In this document: positions 27,126 through 35,171 of the stretch, piece by piece
Numbering within the stretch: the first letter of the stretch is position 1
How the letters are laid out: each line of letters starts with the position of its first letter
Assembly (NCBI GenBank): GCA_963668365.1
Contig: OY764266.1
Coordinates: 3,286,001-3,350,000, forward strand
DNA from: VXNE01 sp963668365
GTDB taxonomy: Bacteria > Pseudomonadota > Gammaproteobacteria > Pseudomonadales > Azotimanducaceae
Length of the DNA stretch: 64,000 nucleotides
Direction of reading: 5' to 3'
The notes under the pieces: model-generated
The model's database searches: none
What the model saw: only the letters and a program-made list of their open reading frames with translations
Told to the model about the DNA's origin: nothing
Translations under genes and position numbers: made by a program

Positions 27126-28032
27126 CTTCATGGCGCTTGCCGAAGAAATCATAGAGCGCAAGGGGCAACTGGCGCACTGCCGCAAGACGGTGGAAAAGGA
27201 GATTCTTCACATGGAGATTCTTCGCGCGATGAGTCAAGCCGGCACCCTCCGCAAGCTCGTGTTCAAGGGTGGGACATGCCTGCGGCTTTGCCGGGGCGGG
27301 GAGCGTTTGAGCGAGGATCTGGACTTCACCGGCGGGCCGCACTTCGACCCCGAAACGATGGACAATCTCGAAAAGACCATCGGCGATCACCTGTGGCGGC
27401 ACTACGGCTTGGAGTCCACGGTGCGAGCAGTCGGGAAAATCGCCGGCGACAGACCAACGCACCGATGGTGGGCGCGAATTGTGACCCGCCCGTCGCCCAC
27501 AGGGGGCACGTCCAACATTGGCGTACAGCGCATCAAGATTGAAGTGGACTCCGAGAGCTGGCCGGCACGCACATCCGTCGCGCCTGCCATTTTTCCGCAT
27601 GGCGGCGTGATAATGCCCTCCACCGCCGTCGCGGTGCGATGCGTGCCCGTAGCTCAAACCATGGCGGACAAACTGGTGGCTTTGCCCATATCCATCATGG
27701 AGCGTCGCAACCCCCGCTTCCGCGACATATGGGACATCCACAAGTTCATGCCGCCGTCGGCGGGAGAGCGCCGCCCGGTCATCGAAGCGGCGCGAGAGCA
27801 CGCCGCCAGGCGGATGGGGTTGGATGAGTACAGGGACACCTTGACCGTGGTGAGCGAAAAGCTCCCCGCGATCATCGCGTCAGATGCGTTTCGCGACACG
27901 CTTCGGCTGTTCCTGCCGATGGATGTGGCCGCGCGAACCGTCGACGCCCCCGACTACCGCGAAGCTGTGACAAACCAGATGCTGGAGATCTTCGCGCAGG
28001 TTCGCGACCCGCAAAGCGAGAATTTGCGTTGA
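27115..28032 (+). CDS. abiEii: AbiEii/AbiGii-type nucleotidyltransferase toxin
   Basis: 305 residues with the DUF1814/AbiEii signature: FKGGTCLRLCRGGERLSEDL where GG(T/S) and DLDF form the nucleotidyltransferase active site, and PVAQTMADKLVALPIS with PRFRDIWDI in the C-terminal half. AbiEii proteins transfer nucleotides to tRNA or other RNAs and cause reversible growth arrest, giving abortive infection. The ATG at 27115 overlaps the antitoxin gene by 11 bases, so translation is coupled. The gene appears intact. It ends only about 48 bases before the right-hand ImmA-like repeat copy. Confidence 0.9.
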   Translation: MPDDFMALAEEIIERKGQLAHCRKTVEKEILHMEILRAMSQAGTLRKLVFKGGTCLRLCRGGERLSEDLDFTGGPHFDPETMDNLEKTIGDHLWRHYGLESTVRAVGKIAGDRPTHRWWARIVTRPSPTGGTSNIGVQRIKIEVDSESWPARTSVAPAIFPHGGVIMPSTAVAVRCVPVAQTMADKLVALPISIMERRNPRFRDIWDIHKFMPPSAGERRPVIEAAREHAARRMGLDEYRDTLTVVSEKLPAIIASDAFRDTLRLFLPMDVAARTVDAPDYREAVTNQMLEIFAQVRDPQSENLR

Positions 28033-28079
28033 CGCGGTGATGAAAGCAGGGCCGCAGGCCCGACACGCAGCCAGCGGCA

Positions 28080-29320
28080 GACCGCCTGCGTATTCGCCTC
28101 GGCGATGCATGGCTCACTCGCCTGGTCCGTCGCGGCGGCAACGCGCCCGACGACTGGCTGGAAGCGCCTCCCGTCGCGCTTGCCTTCTGGTTCGTTGACA
28201 ACTGGTGGCGCATACGCTGGGAGCCAACGCCCCACGGGGACCTCAACGCGGAGTGGCGACTTGCACATCACCTATCGTCTGTCGGGCTGGATACCATTGG
28301 CCCAACGTGTCGATCTGGGGCGAGGGTTCACGAGTTGGGTTCGCTGTTCACGCCGACGCCAACAACTTGCAACCTTCCCTGAAATTTGTTGCCCGGCCCC
28401 GGCTGAACTACGTGACGTCCTCAAGCGTCGAAACCGCCATCGACCGTTTCGTTGGACATGTCCTGGAACACGTCGGGGACGCCTCCGACGGGCTCGACGC
28501 CGAATACCGCCAACTACAAGCCGAGCGCAACGATCCTACGGTAGCGACCTGGCGCAAGCTCGAGGCCATGCTGGGATACGATCCCGACGATGCGCCGGAC
28601 GGCTTGGTTGACGGTCTGGAGACCCTAACGGATCGATACGGCTCCGAGCCACTCCAGGAAGCGGCGCTCGCCCACCAGGGAGAGAGGGCAACCGAAGCAC
28701 TAAACAACTGCATCGAAGCGGCCGAGTCCTCAAACCTATTGATCCGCACGCCAATAGCTTTCGACACGCCAGACCCAAGAGAGGTAGGCAGGTCCTCCCT
28801 GGAACCACCTTGGCGCCTCGCCGTAAGGGCCGCCAACCAAATGCGCTGTCGGCTCAACGTTCCGCCCGGACCCATACGCAACACGCGACTCAGCGAGATT
28901 GTCGGAACAAACGTCGATTACCTCGGGACTAAACGGCGATCAACTTTCGATGTTCCCTACGCCCTGCGGCTGCGCCAAGAATCCGGCAGCAAGCTCGCCT
29001 TGCGGTCCGCCTGGTCGCACACGCGGCGGTTCGAACTCTGCAGGAGCCTTGGCGACATCATCTGGTCTCGCGACGACGCCATGGGGCCGTTGTCCGCCGC
29101 CAAGTCGGAGCGCCAGAAGTTCCAACGGGCTTTCGCCCAAGGGTTCCTCTGCCCATTCGACGACCTTCGGGCGTACATCAGCACCGACAAACCGAGCGAA
29201 GACGACATCCATGCCGCCGCTCGCCACTTCCACGTTTCCGAGCGTCTGATCGAGACAACACTCGTCAATAACCGGGTCATCGACCAAGCCTCGTTCGAAC
29301 AAATGGTGGATGCCTCGTAG
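28080..29320 (+). pseudogene. ImmA/IrrE-like protein gene, copy 2 (5'-truncated, one frameshift)
   Basis: Homology to copy 1 starts abruptly at about 28080 (DRLRIRLGDAWLTRLVRRGG), so the first ~19 codons are missing. One base is deleted near 28290 (copy 1 has GTCGGCGCTGG, here GTCGGGCTGG); after it the frame is open to 29320. The long intact part contains HADANNLQPSLKFVARPRL, EIVGTNVDYL, SAWSHTRRFELCRSLGDIIW and SERQKFQRAFAQGFLCPFDD, then DDIHAAARHFHVSERLIE. The last three blocks align with the ImmA/IrrE core, where 'RF.lAHElgH' and 'AN.FAaelLmP' are expected, but the HExGH motif is replaced by CRSLGD. Either the family is catalytically dead or the likeness is structural only. Confidence 0.75.
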
Positions 29321-29568
29321 CGAAGCCCGGAATGGACGATGCCGTCCCCGCCGATACCGATTGCGGTTGCCGGGTTTTCTTCGAGCGCTTCGGGCGACCG
29401 CGCACCGCGCACGGAGTAGCCGCTTTGCGATCCCAAGTCGTACATTGGCAGTGTTTCGGCACGGTTGACTGGTCCCCGGCGTGGCGGAGACCCCGCACCG
29501 AGGGACGTTATCGAGGGCGACCAGTCGTGCTGTACGGGGGTCGCTTGCGAAATTGCCGCAATGCCAAG

Positions 29569-29739
29569 ATGAACTGGTCGCTATTTGGCAGCGTATTCAA
29601 CGACATCAAAGCGGTAGAGAAGATCCTTAGTAACCTTAACTCCCTAAGGAACCCGATCGCCCACTACTCCCCGCTGGCGGCCGACGAGGGACTCAGGTTG
29701 GAACTTAGCCTCAGGGAGTGGTTCCAGATTCAGGAGTGA
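29569..29739 (+). pseudogene. C-terminal relic of a Swt1-like HEPN protein
   Basis: About 56 codons reading MNWSLFGSVFNDIKAVEKIL then LNSLRNPIAHYSPLAADEGL and LREWFQIQE. RNPIAHYSPL is the Rx4H-type motif of Swt1-like HEPN domains, normally at the end of much larger proteins. The open frame reaches back to 29332, but the upstream codons have no recognisable content, so I treat this as a 3' fragment left by recombination at the edge of the ImmA-like repeat. Confidence 0.55.
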
Positions 29740-29760
29740 CCCCTGGTGCATACGTCTGGG

Positions 29761-30066
29761 TCAGGCCGCGGACTGACGCGGCGTGATCCGATTGGCGATC
29801 TGGCGTCCAACCTCGATCTCCGCCCGCCGCAGTTCCCAAGTCTGCTGCAGGTTCAGCCAGAGCTGCGGCGTTGTCCCAAAGTAGCGTGCGAGGCGCAGCG
29901 CGGTGTCTGCGGTTATCCCCTGCCGCCCTTCGAGAATCATGGTCACGCGATTCAGCGGTACGTCAAGCGCTGCCGAAAGCGCACCCTCCGATAGCCCCGC
30001 CGCCTCGATCTCATCGCGGAGGATCTCGCCTGGATGCACCGGCCTCATGCCGTTCTTTAGTTCCAT
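29761..30066 (-). CDS. higA: HigA-type XRE antitoxin
   Basis: A 101-residue HigA antitoxin: NGMRPVHPGEILRDEIEAAG is the usual opening, followed by the helix-turn-helix (ALSAALDVPLNRVTMILEGR) and the conserved tail LRLARYFGTTPQLWLNLQQT. It should bind HigB and, through the HTH, repress the operon. It begins 12 bases downstream of higB, the toxin-first order typical of higBA. Length and motifs are complete. Confidence 0.93.
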   Translation of the reverse strand: MELKNGMRPVHPGEILRDEIEAAGLSEGALSAALDVPLNRVTMILEGRQGITADTALRLARYFGTTPQLWLNLQQTWELRRAEIEVGRQIANRITPRQSAA

Positions 30067-30078
30067 GATTCCGATATC

Positions 30079-30360
30079 CTAGTCGTGATAGTCCACAATC
30101 TCCACGTCGCAAGGCCCGTCCGGCTCCCATCGGAAGCAGATGCGCCACTGCGTGTTGATCCGAATGCTGTACTGGCCTGCGCGATCACCCCTAAGCGACT
30201 CCAGCCGGTTGCCCGCCAGCGCCGCAAGGTCCCCAAGTTCCTTCGCGCTCGCCAGCAAGGTAAGGCGTCGGACCGCCTGATCAGCGAACCCCTGGAACGC
30301 CGCCACACGATGCCCTTCGAAGAAACGCCTCGTGTTCCGATTCTTGAAGCTGCGAATCAC
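30079..30360 (-). CDS. higB: HigB-type (RelE fold) mRNA interferase toxin
   Basis: 93 residues of the RelE/HigB family: IRSFKNRNTRRFFEGHRVAA at the N-terminus, DLAALAGNRLESLRGDRAGQ in the middle and the C-terminal strands QYSIRINTQWRICFRW and VEIVDYHD, where the Arg and His residues of the ribosome-dependent RNase lie. It would cleave mRNA on the ribosome when HigA is degraded. It is the first gene of the operon and seems intact. Confidence 0.93.
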   Translation of the reverse strand: MIRSFKNRNTRRFFEGHRVAAFQGFADQAVRRLTLLASAKELGDLAALAGNRLESLRGDRAGQYSIRINTQWRICFRWEPDGPCDVEIVDYHD

Positions 30361-30435
30361 GGTCCTGAACCATAGCTTGTGCCGTCCCGCTCGTAAATCC
30401 GCACTGTGGCGCTACCCGCCTCTAGGTCTAGGCAT

Positions 30436-30575
30436 TCAGCGACACCGGTCGTTTTGACGGGTCAGGTATTGCGCCCAGGACTCCATCAGTGCCCGGCGCT
30501 TCTCGAACAGGTCGCTACGCGCATAGGCCTCCTCGGCGTTGTTCTTGATCGTGTGCGCCAGCGCCTCCCCATCAC
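30436..30575 (-). pseudogene. C-terminal relic of a tyrosine site-specific integrase
   Basis: About 45 codons ending at 30436 read LAHTIKNNAEEAYARSDLFE and KRRALMESWAQYLT. This is the well-conserved end of P4-like phage integrases ('N..EAAYRRSDL..KRR.LM..WA.Y'), which lies after the catalytic tyrosine. The catalytic domain itself is missing and the codons before it are unrelated. It marks the remains of an integrated element just left of the type I restriction operon. Confidence 0.65.
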
Positions 30576-30813
30576 CGCGTCGTATGGGGAACGATATAGT
30601 GATCACTTGTCCTGCCACAATCCATGCGATGCGGAGTCTGTCGGCAGCATAGTGTCGGCGGCATAGAGTTGGCACCGCGCCTCACGCTGCGGTTCTACAC
30701 CGTATTCCCCGGTTCCAGCCGCGCTTCGCAGCCTTGGCTCGCGCCCACTGCGCAGCGCCTTTAGACTTGGCACCTGAGGTTCGGCACGAAGGTCGGGCCA
30801 CTTCGGACCTGCC

Positions 30814-33264
30814 ATGACAAACGGCGACCTGAACTGGATAGCCAACTACATATGGAGCATCGCGGACGATGTGCTTCGCGATCTCTATGTCCGGGGCAAG
30901 TATCGCGACGTGATCCTGCCCATGGCCGTGCTTCGGCGGCTGGACGCCGTCCTGGCAGACGGCAAGCAGGACGTACTCGACATGAAGACCGCCCTGGACA
31001 ACGCGGGCATCGTCGAACAAGACACCCCTTTGCGAGGCGCCGCCGGACAGGCGTTCTACAACACGTCGAAGTTCACGCTGAACGACCTCCGTTCCCGCGC
31101 CAGCCCGGTACGCCTCGAAGCCGACTTCCGCGATTATCTCGACGGCTTCTCGCCGAACGTGCAGGACATCCTCGACTGCTTCGAGTTTCGCAACCAGATA
31201 CCGCGTCTGAGCCGGGCCGACGCGCTTGGGACGCTGGTCGAGAAGCTGACGTCGCCCGATGTCAACCTGAGTCCGGAGCCGGTCAGGAACACGGATGGCT
31301 CAATCAGGCATCCGGGGCTCGACAATCACGGCATGGGGACGATCTTCGAGGAACTGGTGCGCAGGTTCAACGAAGAGAACAACGAGGAAGCTGGCGAACA
31401 CTGGACGCCGCGCGACGCGGTGAAGCTGATGGCTCAGCTCGTCTTCCAGCCCATCGCCGACGATATCGAGTCTGGGACGTACCTGCTCTACGATAGCGCA
31501 TGCGGCACGGGCGGCATGCTGACCGTGGCGGAAGAGACAGTGCAGGAAATCGCAGCCGAGCGCGGAAAGGCAGTGTCCACGCATCTCTACGGTCAGGAAA
31601 TCAACGCGGAGACGTACGCGATCTGCAAGGCGGATCTGCTGCTGAAGGGCGAAGGCGACGCGGCTGACAACATTGTCGGCGGTCCCGAACACTCGACGCT
31701 CTCGAATGACGCGTTCCCATCCCACGAGTTCGACTTCATGCTGTCCAATCCACCCTACGGGAAGAGTTGGAAGACGGACCTCGAACGCATGGGCGGCAAG
31801 ACCGGCATGCGAGATCTGCGGTTCCTGATCGACCACGACGACGATCCCGAGTATTCGCTCGTGACGCGATCGAGCGACGGCCAGATGCTGTTCCTCGCCA
31901 ACAAGCTCTCGAAGATGAAGACGGGGACCCGACTCGGTAGCCGCATTGCGGAAGTACACAACGGCAGTTCGCTGTTCACGGGGGACGCAGGCCAAGGCGA
32001 GAGCAACATTCGGCGCTGGATCATCGAGAACGACTGGCTCGAAGCCATCGTCGCCCTGCCTGTGAACATGTTCTATAACACCGGCATCGCAACCTACATC
32101 TGGGTGCTCACGAACCGCAAGCCCGAGCACCGGCGGGGCAAGGTGCAGTTGATCGACGCCACGAACCGATTTGAACCCTTGCGCAAGAACCTGGGCAAGA
32201 AGAACTGCGAACTCGGCGAGGACGACATCGCCCACATCTGCGAGACGTTCCTCGAATTCAGGGAGAACGACGAAAGCAAGGTATTCGACAACGCAGCTTT
32301 CGGCTACTGGAAGGTGACGGTCGAGCGGCCGCTGCGGATCGAAGGCATCGACCCGGGCCGCGTCTACCGGGCGGCAGAGATCAGAGCGCTGAAAGGCACG
32401 GGCGAGCGGAGCGAAGACGCGCCAACGGTCATCAGGAAGCTGCACAGGCCTGGCACGGCGCCCGATCCGCTGCGCGGTCTTTTCGCGGCCGAGATCGGCG
32501 GCAAGTCCGCAGTAGTCGAGTACGAGCCGGACCCGGAGCTGCGCGACACCGAGCAGGTACCGCTTCGTGAAAACGGCGGCGTCGATGCCTTCCTCCGGCG
32601 CGAGGTTCTGCCCTATGCGCCTGACGCCTGGTACAGGCCCGACAAGGTCAAGACCGGCTACGAGATCAGCTTCAATCGCCACTTCTACAAGCCCGAGCCG
32701 ATGCGGTCGCTGGAGGAGATCCGGAGCGATATCGAGGCGCTGAAACGCGAAACGGACGGTTTGTTGGAAACGCTCGTCGCGGAGTCGAGAGGCCGCTATG
32801 CGGTTGGCGCGCTGCGCATCTACGCGGACACGTCCGTGTTCGGCGGATGCGAAGACGACGAGTTCCGCACACCGTCACGACGCCTTTTCGAGCATTTCAG
32901 GACGGGTACCGCAACGCTGTTGCTTTCAGAGGTCACGGTTGAGGAGCTGAGAAACGCTCCGGAGGCGGTGCGGGCCATCGTCGATCAGATACCCGAAGAA
33001 CGCATCGAGAGGTTGCCAATCTCGCCAGATGCCGAGAACCTGGCAGCGGCCTATCTGGAGTCCGGCGCACTGGCCCCATCCAGCGAAGTCGATGCTCTGC
33101 ACATCGCGATCGCGAGCCTGGCCGAAGTGGACTGTCTCGCTAGCTGGAACTTCAGGCACATGGTGAACCTGATCAGGATCCAGTCATACAATGAGGTCAA
33201 TCGACGCTTGGGCTATCCGAGCATCGACATTCGCACGCCTCGGGAGATCGACTATGGCGACTAG
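30814..33264 (+). CDS. hsdM: Type I restriction-modification methyltransferase HsdM fused to a PIN domain
   Basis: Residues 1 to about 660 are HsdM: helical N-terminal domain (YVRGKYRDVILPMAVLRRLD), SAM-binding motif I YDSACGTGGML and catalytic NPPYGKSWKTDL (N6-adenine type NPPY), then NWLEAIVALP-like and YNTGIATYIWVLTNR blocks. From residue 668 a complete PIN domain follows: LRIYADTSVFGG with the first Asp, LLSEVTVEELRNAP, EVDALHIAIASLAEVDCLAS with the middle acidic residues, and SWNFRHMVN. In related loci the PIN protein appears to be a separate gene. No ATG or GTG lies in frame at the junction, so a true fusion protein is expected. The next gene, overlapping by 11 bases, encodes the small protein that usually accompanies this PIN. 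Confidence 0.88.
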   Translation: MTNGDLNWIANYIWSIADDVLRDLYVRGKYRDVILPMAVLRRLDAVLADGKQDVLDMKTALDNAGIVEQDTPLRGAAGQAFYNTSKFTLNDLRSRASPVRLEADFRDYLDGFSPNVQDILDCFEFRNQIPRLSRADALGTLVEKLTSPDVNLSPEPVRNTDGSIRHPGLDNHGMGTIFEELVRRFNEENNEEAGEHWTPRDAVKLMAQLVFQPIADDIESGTYLLYDSACGTGGMLTVAEETVQEIAAERGKAVSTHLYGQEINAETYAICKADLLLKGEGDAADNIVGGPEHSTLSNDAFPSHEFDFMLSNPPYGKSWKTDLERMGGKTGMRDLRFLIDHDDDPEYSLVTRSSDGQMLFLANKLSKMKTGTRLGSRIAEVHNGSSLFTGDAGQGESNIRRWIIENDWLEAIVALPVNMFYNTGIATYIWVLTNRKPEHRRGKVQLIDATNRFEPLRKNLGKKNCELGEDDIAHICETFLEFRENDESKVFDNAAFGYWKVTVERPLRIEGIDPGRVYRAAEIRALKGTGERSEDAPTVIRKLHRPGTAPDPLRGLFAAEIGGKSAVVEYEPDPELRDTEQVPLRENGGVDAFLRREVLPYAPDAWYRPDKVKTGYEISFNRHFYKPEPMRSLEEIRSDIEALKRETDGLLETLVAESRGRYAVGALRIYADTSVFGGCEDDEFRTPSRRLFEHFRTGTATLLLSEVTVEELRNAPEAVRAIVDQIPEERIERLPISPDAENLAAAYLESGALAPSSEVDALHIAIASLAEVDCLASWNFRHMVNLIRIQSYNEVNRRLGYPSIDIRTPREIDYGD

Positions 33265-33472
33265 CGACAAGACAAAGCGGTTCGACTGCGTGCGGTTCAT
33301 GCGGGAGGCCCGGGAGCAGATCAGCCGCGAAATCACCGGCCTCGACCACGACCAGCTTGTCCAGTGGTTCGCCTCGCAGGAGTACTCGGATCCGGCGCTG
33401 GCGAGATTGGCGAAGAAGTTCCGGGAAGACCAGGCAGTAGCCGACGCCAAGCTGTGCCGCAAACGGAATTGA
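33254..33472 (+). CDS. Small PIN-partner protein (antitoxin-like) within the type I R-M operon
   Basis: 72 residues from the ATG at 33254, overlapping the HsdM-PIN stop. The sequence MATSDKTKRFDCVRFMREAR and QISREITGLDHDQLVQWF contains the 'FD.VR..RE.r..i..e..g..' pattern of small proteins encoded after stand-alone PIN proteins of this kind. It is charged and helical with no HTH. A role as antitoxin for the PIN domain is inferred from position and co-occurrence only. Its stop overlaps the TTG start of hsdS (ATTGA), so translation passes from hsdM to hsdS through this gene. Confidence 0.65.
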   Translation: MATSDKTKRFDCVRFMREAREQISREITGLDHDQLVQWFASQEYSDPALARLAKKFREDQAVADAKLCRKRN

Positions 33473-34824
33473 ACCCCTACCCCGCCTACAGGAACTCCGG
33501 GGTGGAGTGGCTGGGGGATGTGCCGGCGCATTGGGAGGTGCGCAGGCTCAAAGGCTGGCTGGGAGTCAATGAACGCGTCCTGCCGGAAGAGACGGACCCG
33601 GAGTACCGATTTGACTATCTGGACATTGGGTCAGTTGAAACAGGACGACTCGCCGAAGAGCCAACGAGAATTCGATTCGAAGACTCCCCATCCCGGGCAA
33701 GACGTGTTGTCAGGTGTGGTGACACGATTGTTTCGACCGTAAGAACCTACCTGAAGGCTGTTTGGCACGCCCGAGACGCGGGTGCCCACTTGGTCGCGTC
33801 AACTGGTTTCGCAGTGCTGACACCACGAGGCGACACCATCCCTGGGTTCGTCAGCTATTGCTGCCAGAGCGACTCGTTTACAGACCGCGTAACAGCAGAG
33901 TCAGTTGGAATCGCATATCCCGCGATCGCCGAGTCAAAACTCGCGACATTGGAAGTTTGGGTACCACCCACCTCGGAGCAGGCCGCCATCGCCCGCTTCC
34001 TTGATCACGCCGCCAGCCACATCGACCGTTACATCCGCGCCAAGGAGAAGCTGATCGCGCTGCTGGAGGAGCAGAAGCAGGCGATGATCAACGAGGTGGT
34101 TACCGGCCGCATTGACGTGCGCACCGGCCGACCTTACGCGGCCTACAAGCCTTCAGGCCTAGAATGGCTGAGAAACGTGCCAGCGCATTGGCGTTTGTCA
34201 AGAAATGGGCGTCTTTTCGTTCAGCGTAATGAAGTCGGATACCCCGAATTGCCGATTCTCGAAGTATCACTAAGGAGCGGCGTAACTGTACGCAATTTCG
34301 AGAGATCAACCCGTAAACAGATCATGTCCGATCACGGTATGTACAAACGGGCAGTTAAAGGGGACATCGCGTACAACATGATGCGGATGTGGCAAGGTGC
34401 GGTTGGCGTGGCACCCGTCGACGGTCTAGTCAGCCCAGCGTATGTCGTTGCCAAACCAATGCCGGGGACAGAGCCACGTTTTTTCGATCATCTCTACCAC
34501 ACCAGCACGTACATGACCGAGGTGAACAAGTACTCGCGGGGGATTGTTGCGGATCGAAACCGACTCTATTGGGAGGACTTCAAGCAAATGCCAACTCCGT
34601 GCCCTCCACCAGATGAACAGTGCACAATAGCCGATTACATTGATCGCGAGGCCAACGTCACAATCGACCAAATACGAATGAGGCAAGAGCAGATTCGTTT
34701 GGCAGAGGAATACCGCGCCCGCTTGATCGCCGATGTCGTCACCGGCAAGCTCGATGTTCGCGGCACGACCCCTGCCCTGCCAAGACAGGCCGAGATGACC
34801 GTTGCCGATCTGGCAGGGACATAG
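33469..34824 (+). CDS. hsdS: Type I restriction specificity subunit HsdS
   Basis: 451 residues with two target-recognition domains separated by conserved helices. Each TRD begins with the same phrase: SGVEWLGDVPAHWEVRRLK (residues about 8-26) and SGLEWLRNVPAHWRLSRNG (about 228-246). The spacers read EKLIALLEEQKQAMINEVVT and EEYRARLIADVVTGKLDVRG. Such subunits read a bipartite DNA site and join HsdM and HsdR. There is no ATG near the expected start; the TTG at 33469 (LNPYPAYRNSGVEW) overlaps the upstream stop and is preferred. The first TRD is more AT-rich in codon use than the spacers, as expected for exchangeable TRDs. Confidence 0.9.
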   Translation: MNPYPAYRNSGVEWLGDVPAHWEVRRLKGWLGVNERVLPEETDPEYRFDYLDIGSVETGRLAEEPTRIRFEDSPSRARRVVRCGDTIVSTVRTYLKAVWHARDAGAHLVASTGFAVLTPRGDTIPGFVSYCCQSDSFTDRVTAESVGIAYPAIAESKLATLEVWVPPTSEQAAIARFLDHAASHIDRYIRAKEKLIALLEEQKQAMINEVVTGRIDVRTGRPYAAYKPSGLEWLRNVPAHWRLSRNGRLFVQRNEVGYPELPILEVSLRSGVTVRNFERSTRKQIMSDHGMYKRAVKGDIAYNMMRMWQGAVGVAPVDGLVSPAYVVAKPMPGTEPRFFDHLYHTSTYMTEVNKYSRGIVADRNRLYWEDFKQMPTPCPPPDEQCTIADYIDREANVTIDQIRMRQEQIRLAEEYRARLIADVVTGKLDVRGTTPALPRQAEMTVADLAGT

Positions 34825-34857
34825 CAGGACAGCGAAACCCAGCAGGAGGCAATCGAC

Positions 34858-35085
34858 ATGACAAATTGGGACATGTGTCCGGCAGTCGAGCAAACGCCCG
34901 GCAAGGTCAGTGGCGCCTGGGTCTTCGCGGGGACTCGAATCCCCCTCTATGCGCTGTACGAGAACCTCGCGACCGGTGCCACGATCAACGAGTTTGTCGA
35001 GTGGTTCCCTGAGACGGATGAGGCTCAGGTGCGAAGCGTCCTTGAGCACGAAGCCGAAGCTCTGCGGCAGGACTTGGCAGTTTGA
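34858..35085 (+). CDS. DUF433 (antitoxin-like) protein
   Basis: 75 residues with the DUF433 pattern: VSGAWVFAGTRIPLYALYEN, LATGATINEFVEWFP and VLEHEAEALRQDL. DUF433 proteins carry a winged HTH and usually form a VapB-like antitoxin with a DUF5615 (PIN-fold) toxin. Here the next frame encodes only the first 29 residues of such a toxin. The gene is inserted between hsdS and hsdR and may now serve only as a regulator or as a relic. It has its own start region, 33 bases after hsdS. Confidence 0.85.
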   Translation: MTNWDMCPAVEQTPGKVSGAWVFAGTRIPLYALYENLATGATINEFVEWFPETDEAQVRSVLEHEAEALRQDLAV

Positions 35086-35171
35086 GGCTGCTGTTCGACC
35101 AAGCAACGCCGGCACCGTTGGGGCGCCATCTGCCGCAGCACTTACACTTAGTCGCAGGAGGGACGCCGTGA
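35082..35171 (+). pseudogene. Truncated DUF5615-type toxin (first 29 codons)
   Basis: A TTG overlapping the DUF433 stop opens LRLLFDQATPAPLGRHLPQH then LHLVAGGTP and stops at 35169-35171. DUF5615 toxins start 'MRLLFDE..P..L...L' with the first catalytic Asp in FD, and are normally about 110 residues. The remaining three quarters are gone. Its stop overlaps the hsdR start codon as GTGA, so this short frame may now serve as a translational lead-in to hsdR. It is too short to appear among longer open frames. Confidence 0.7.
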
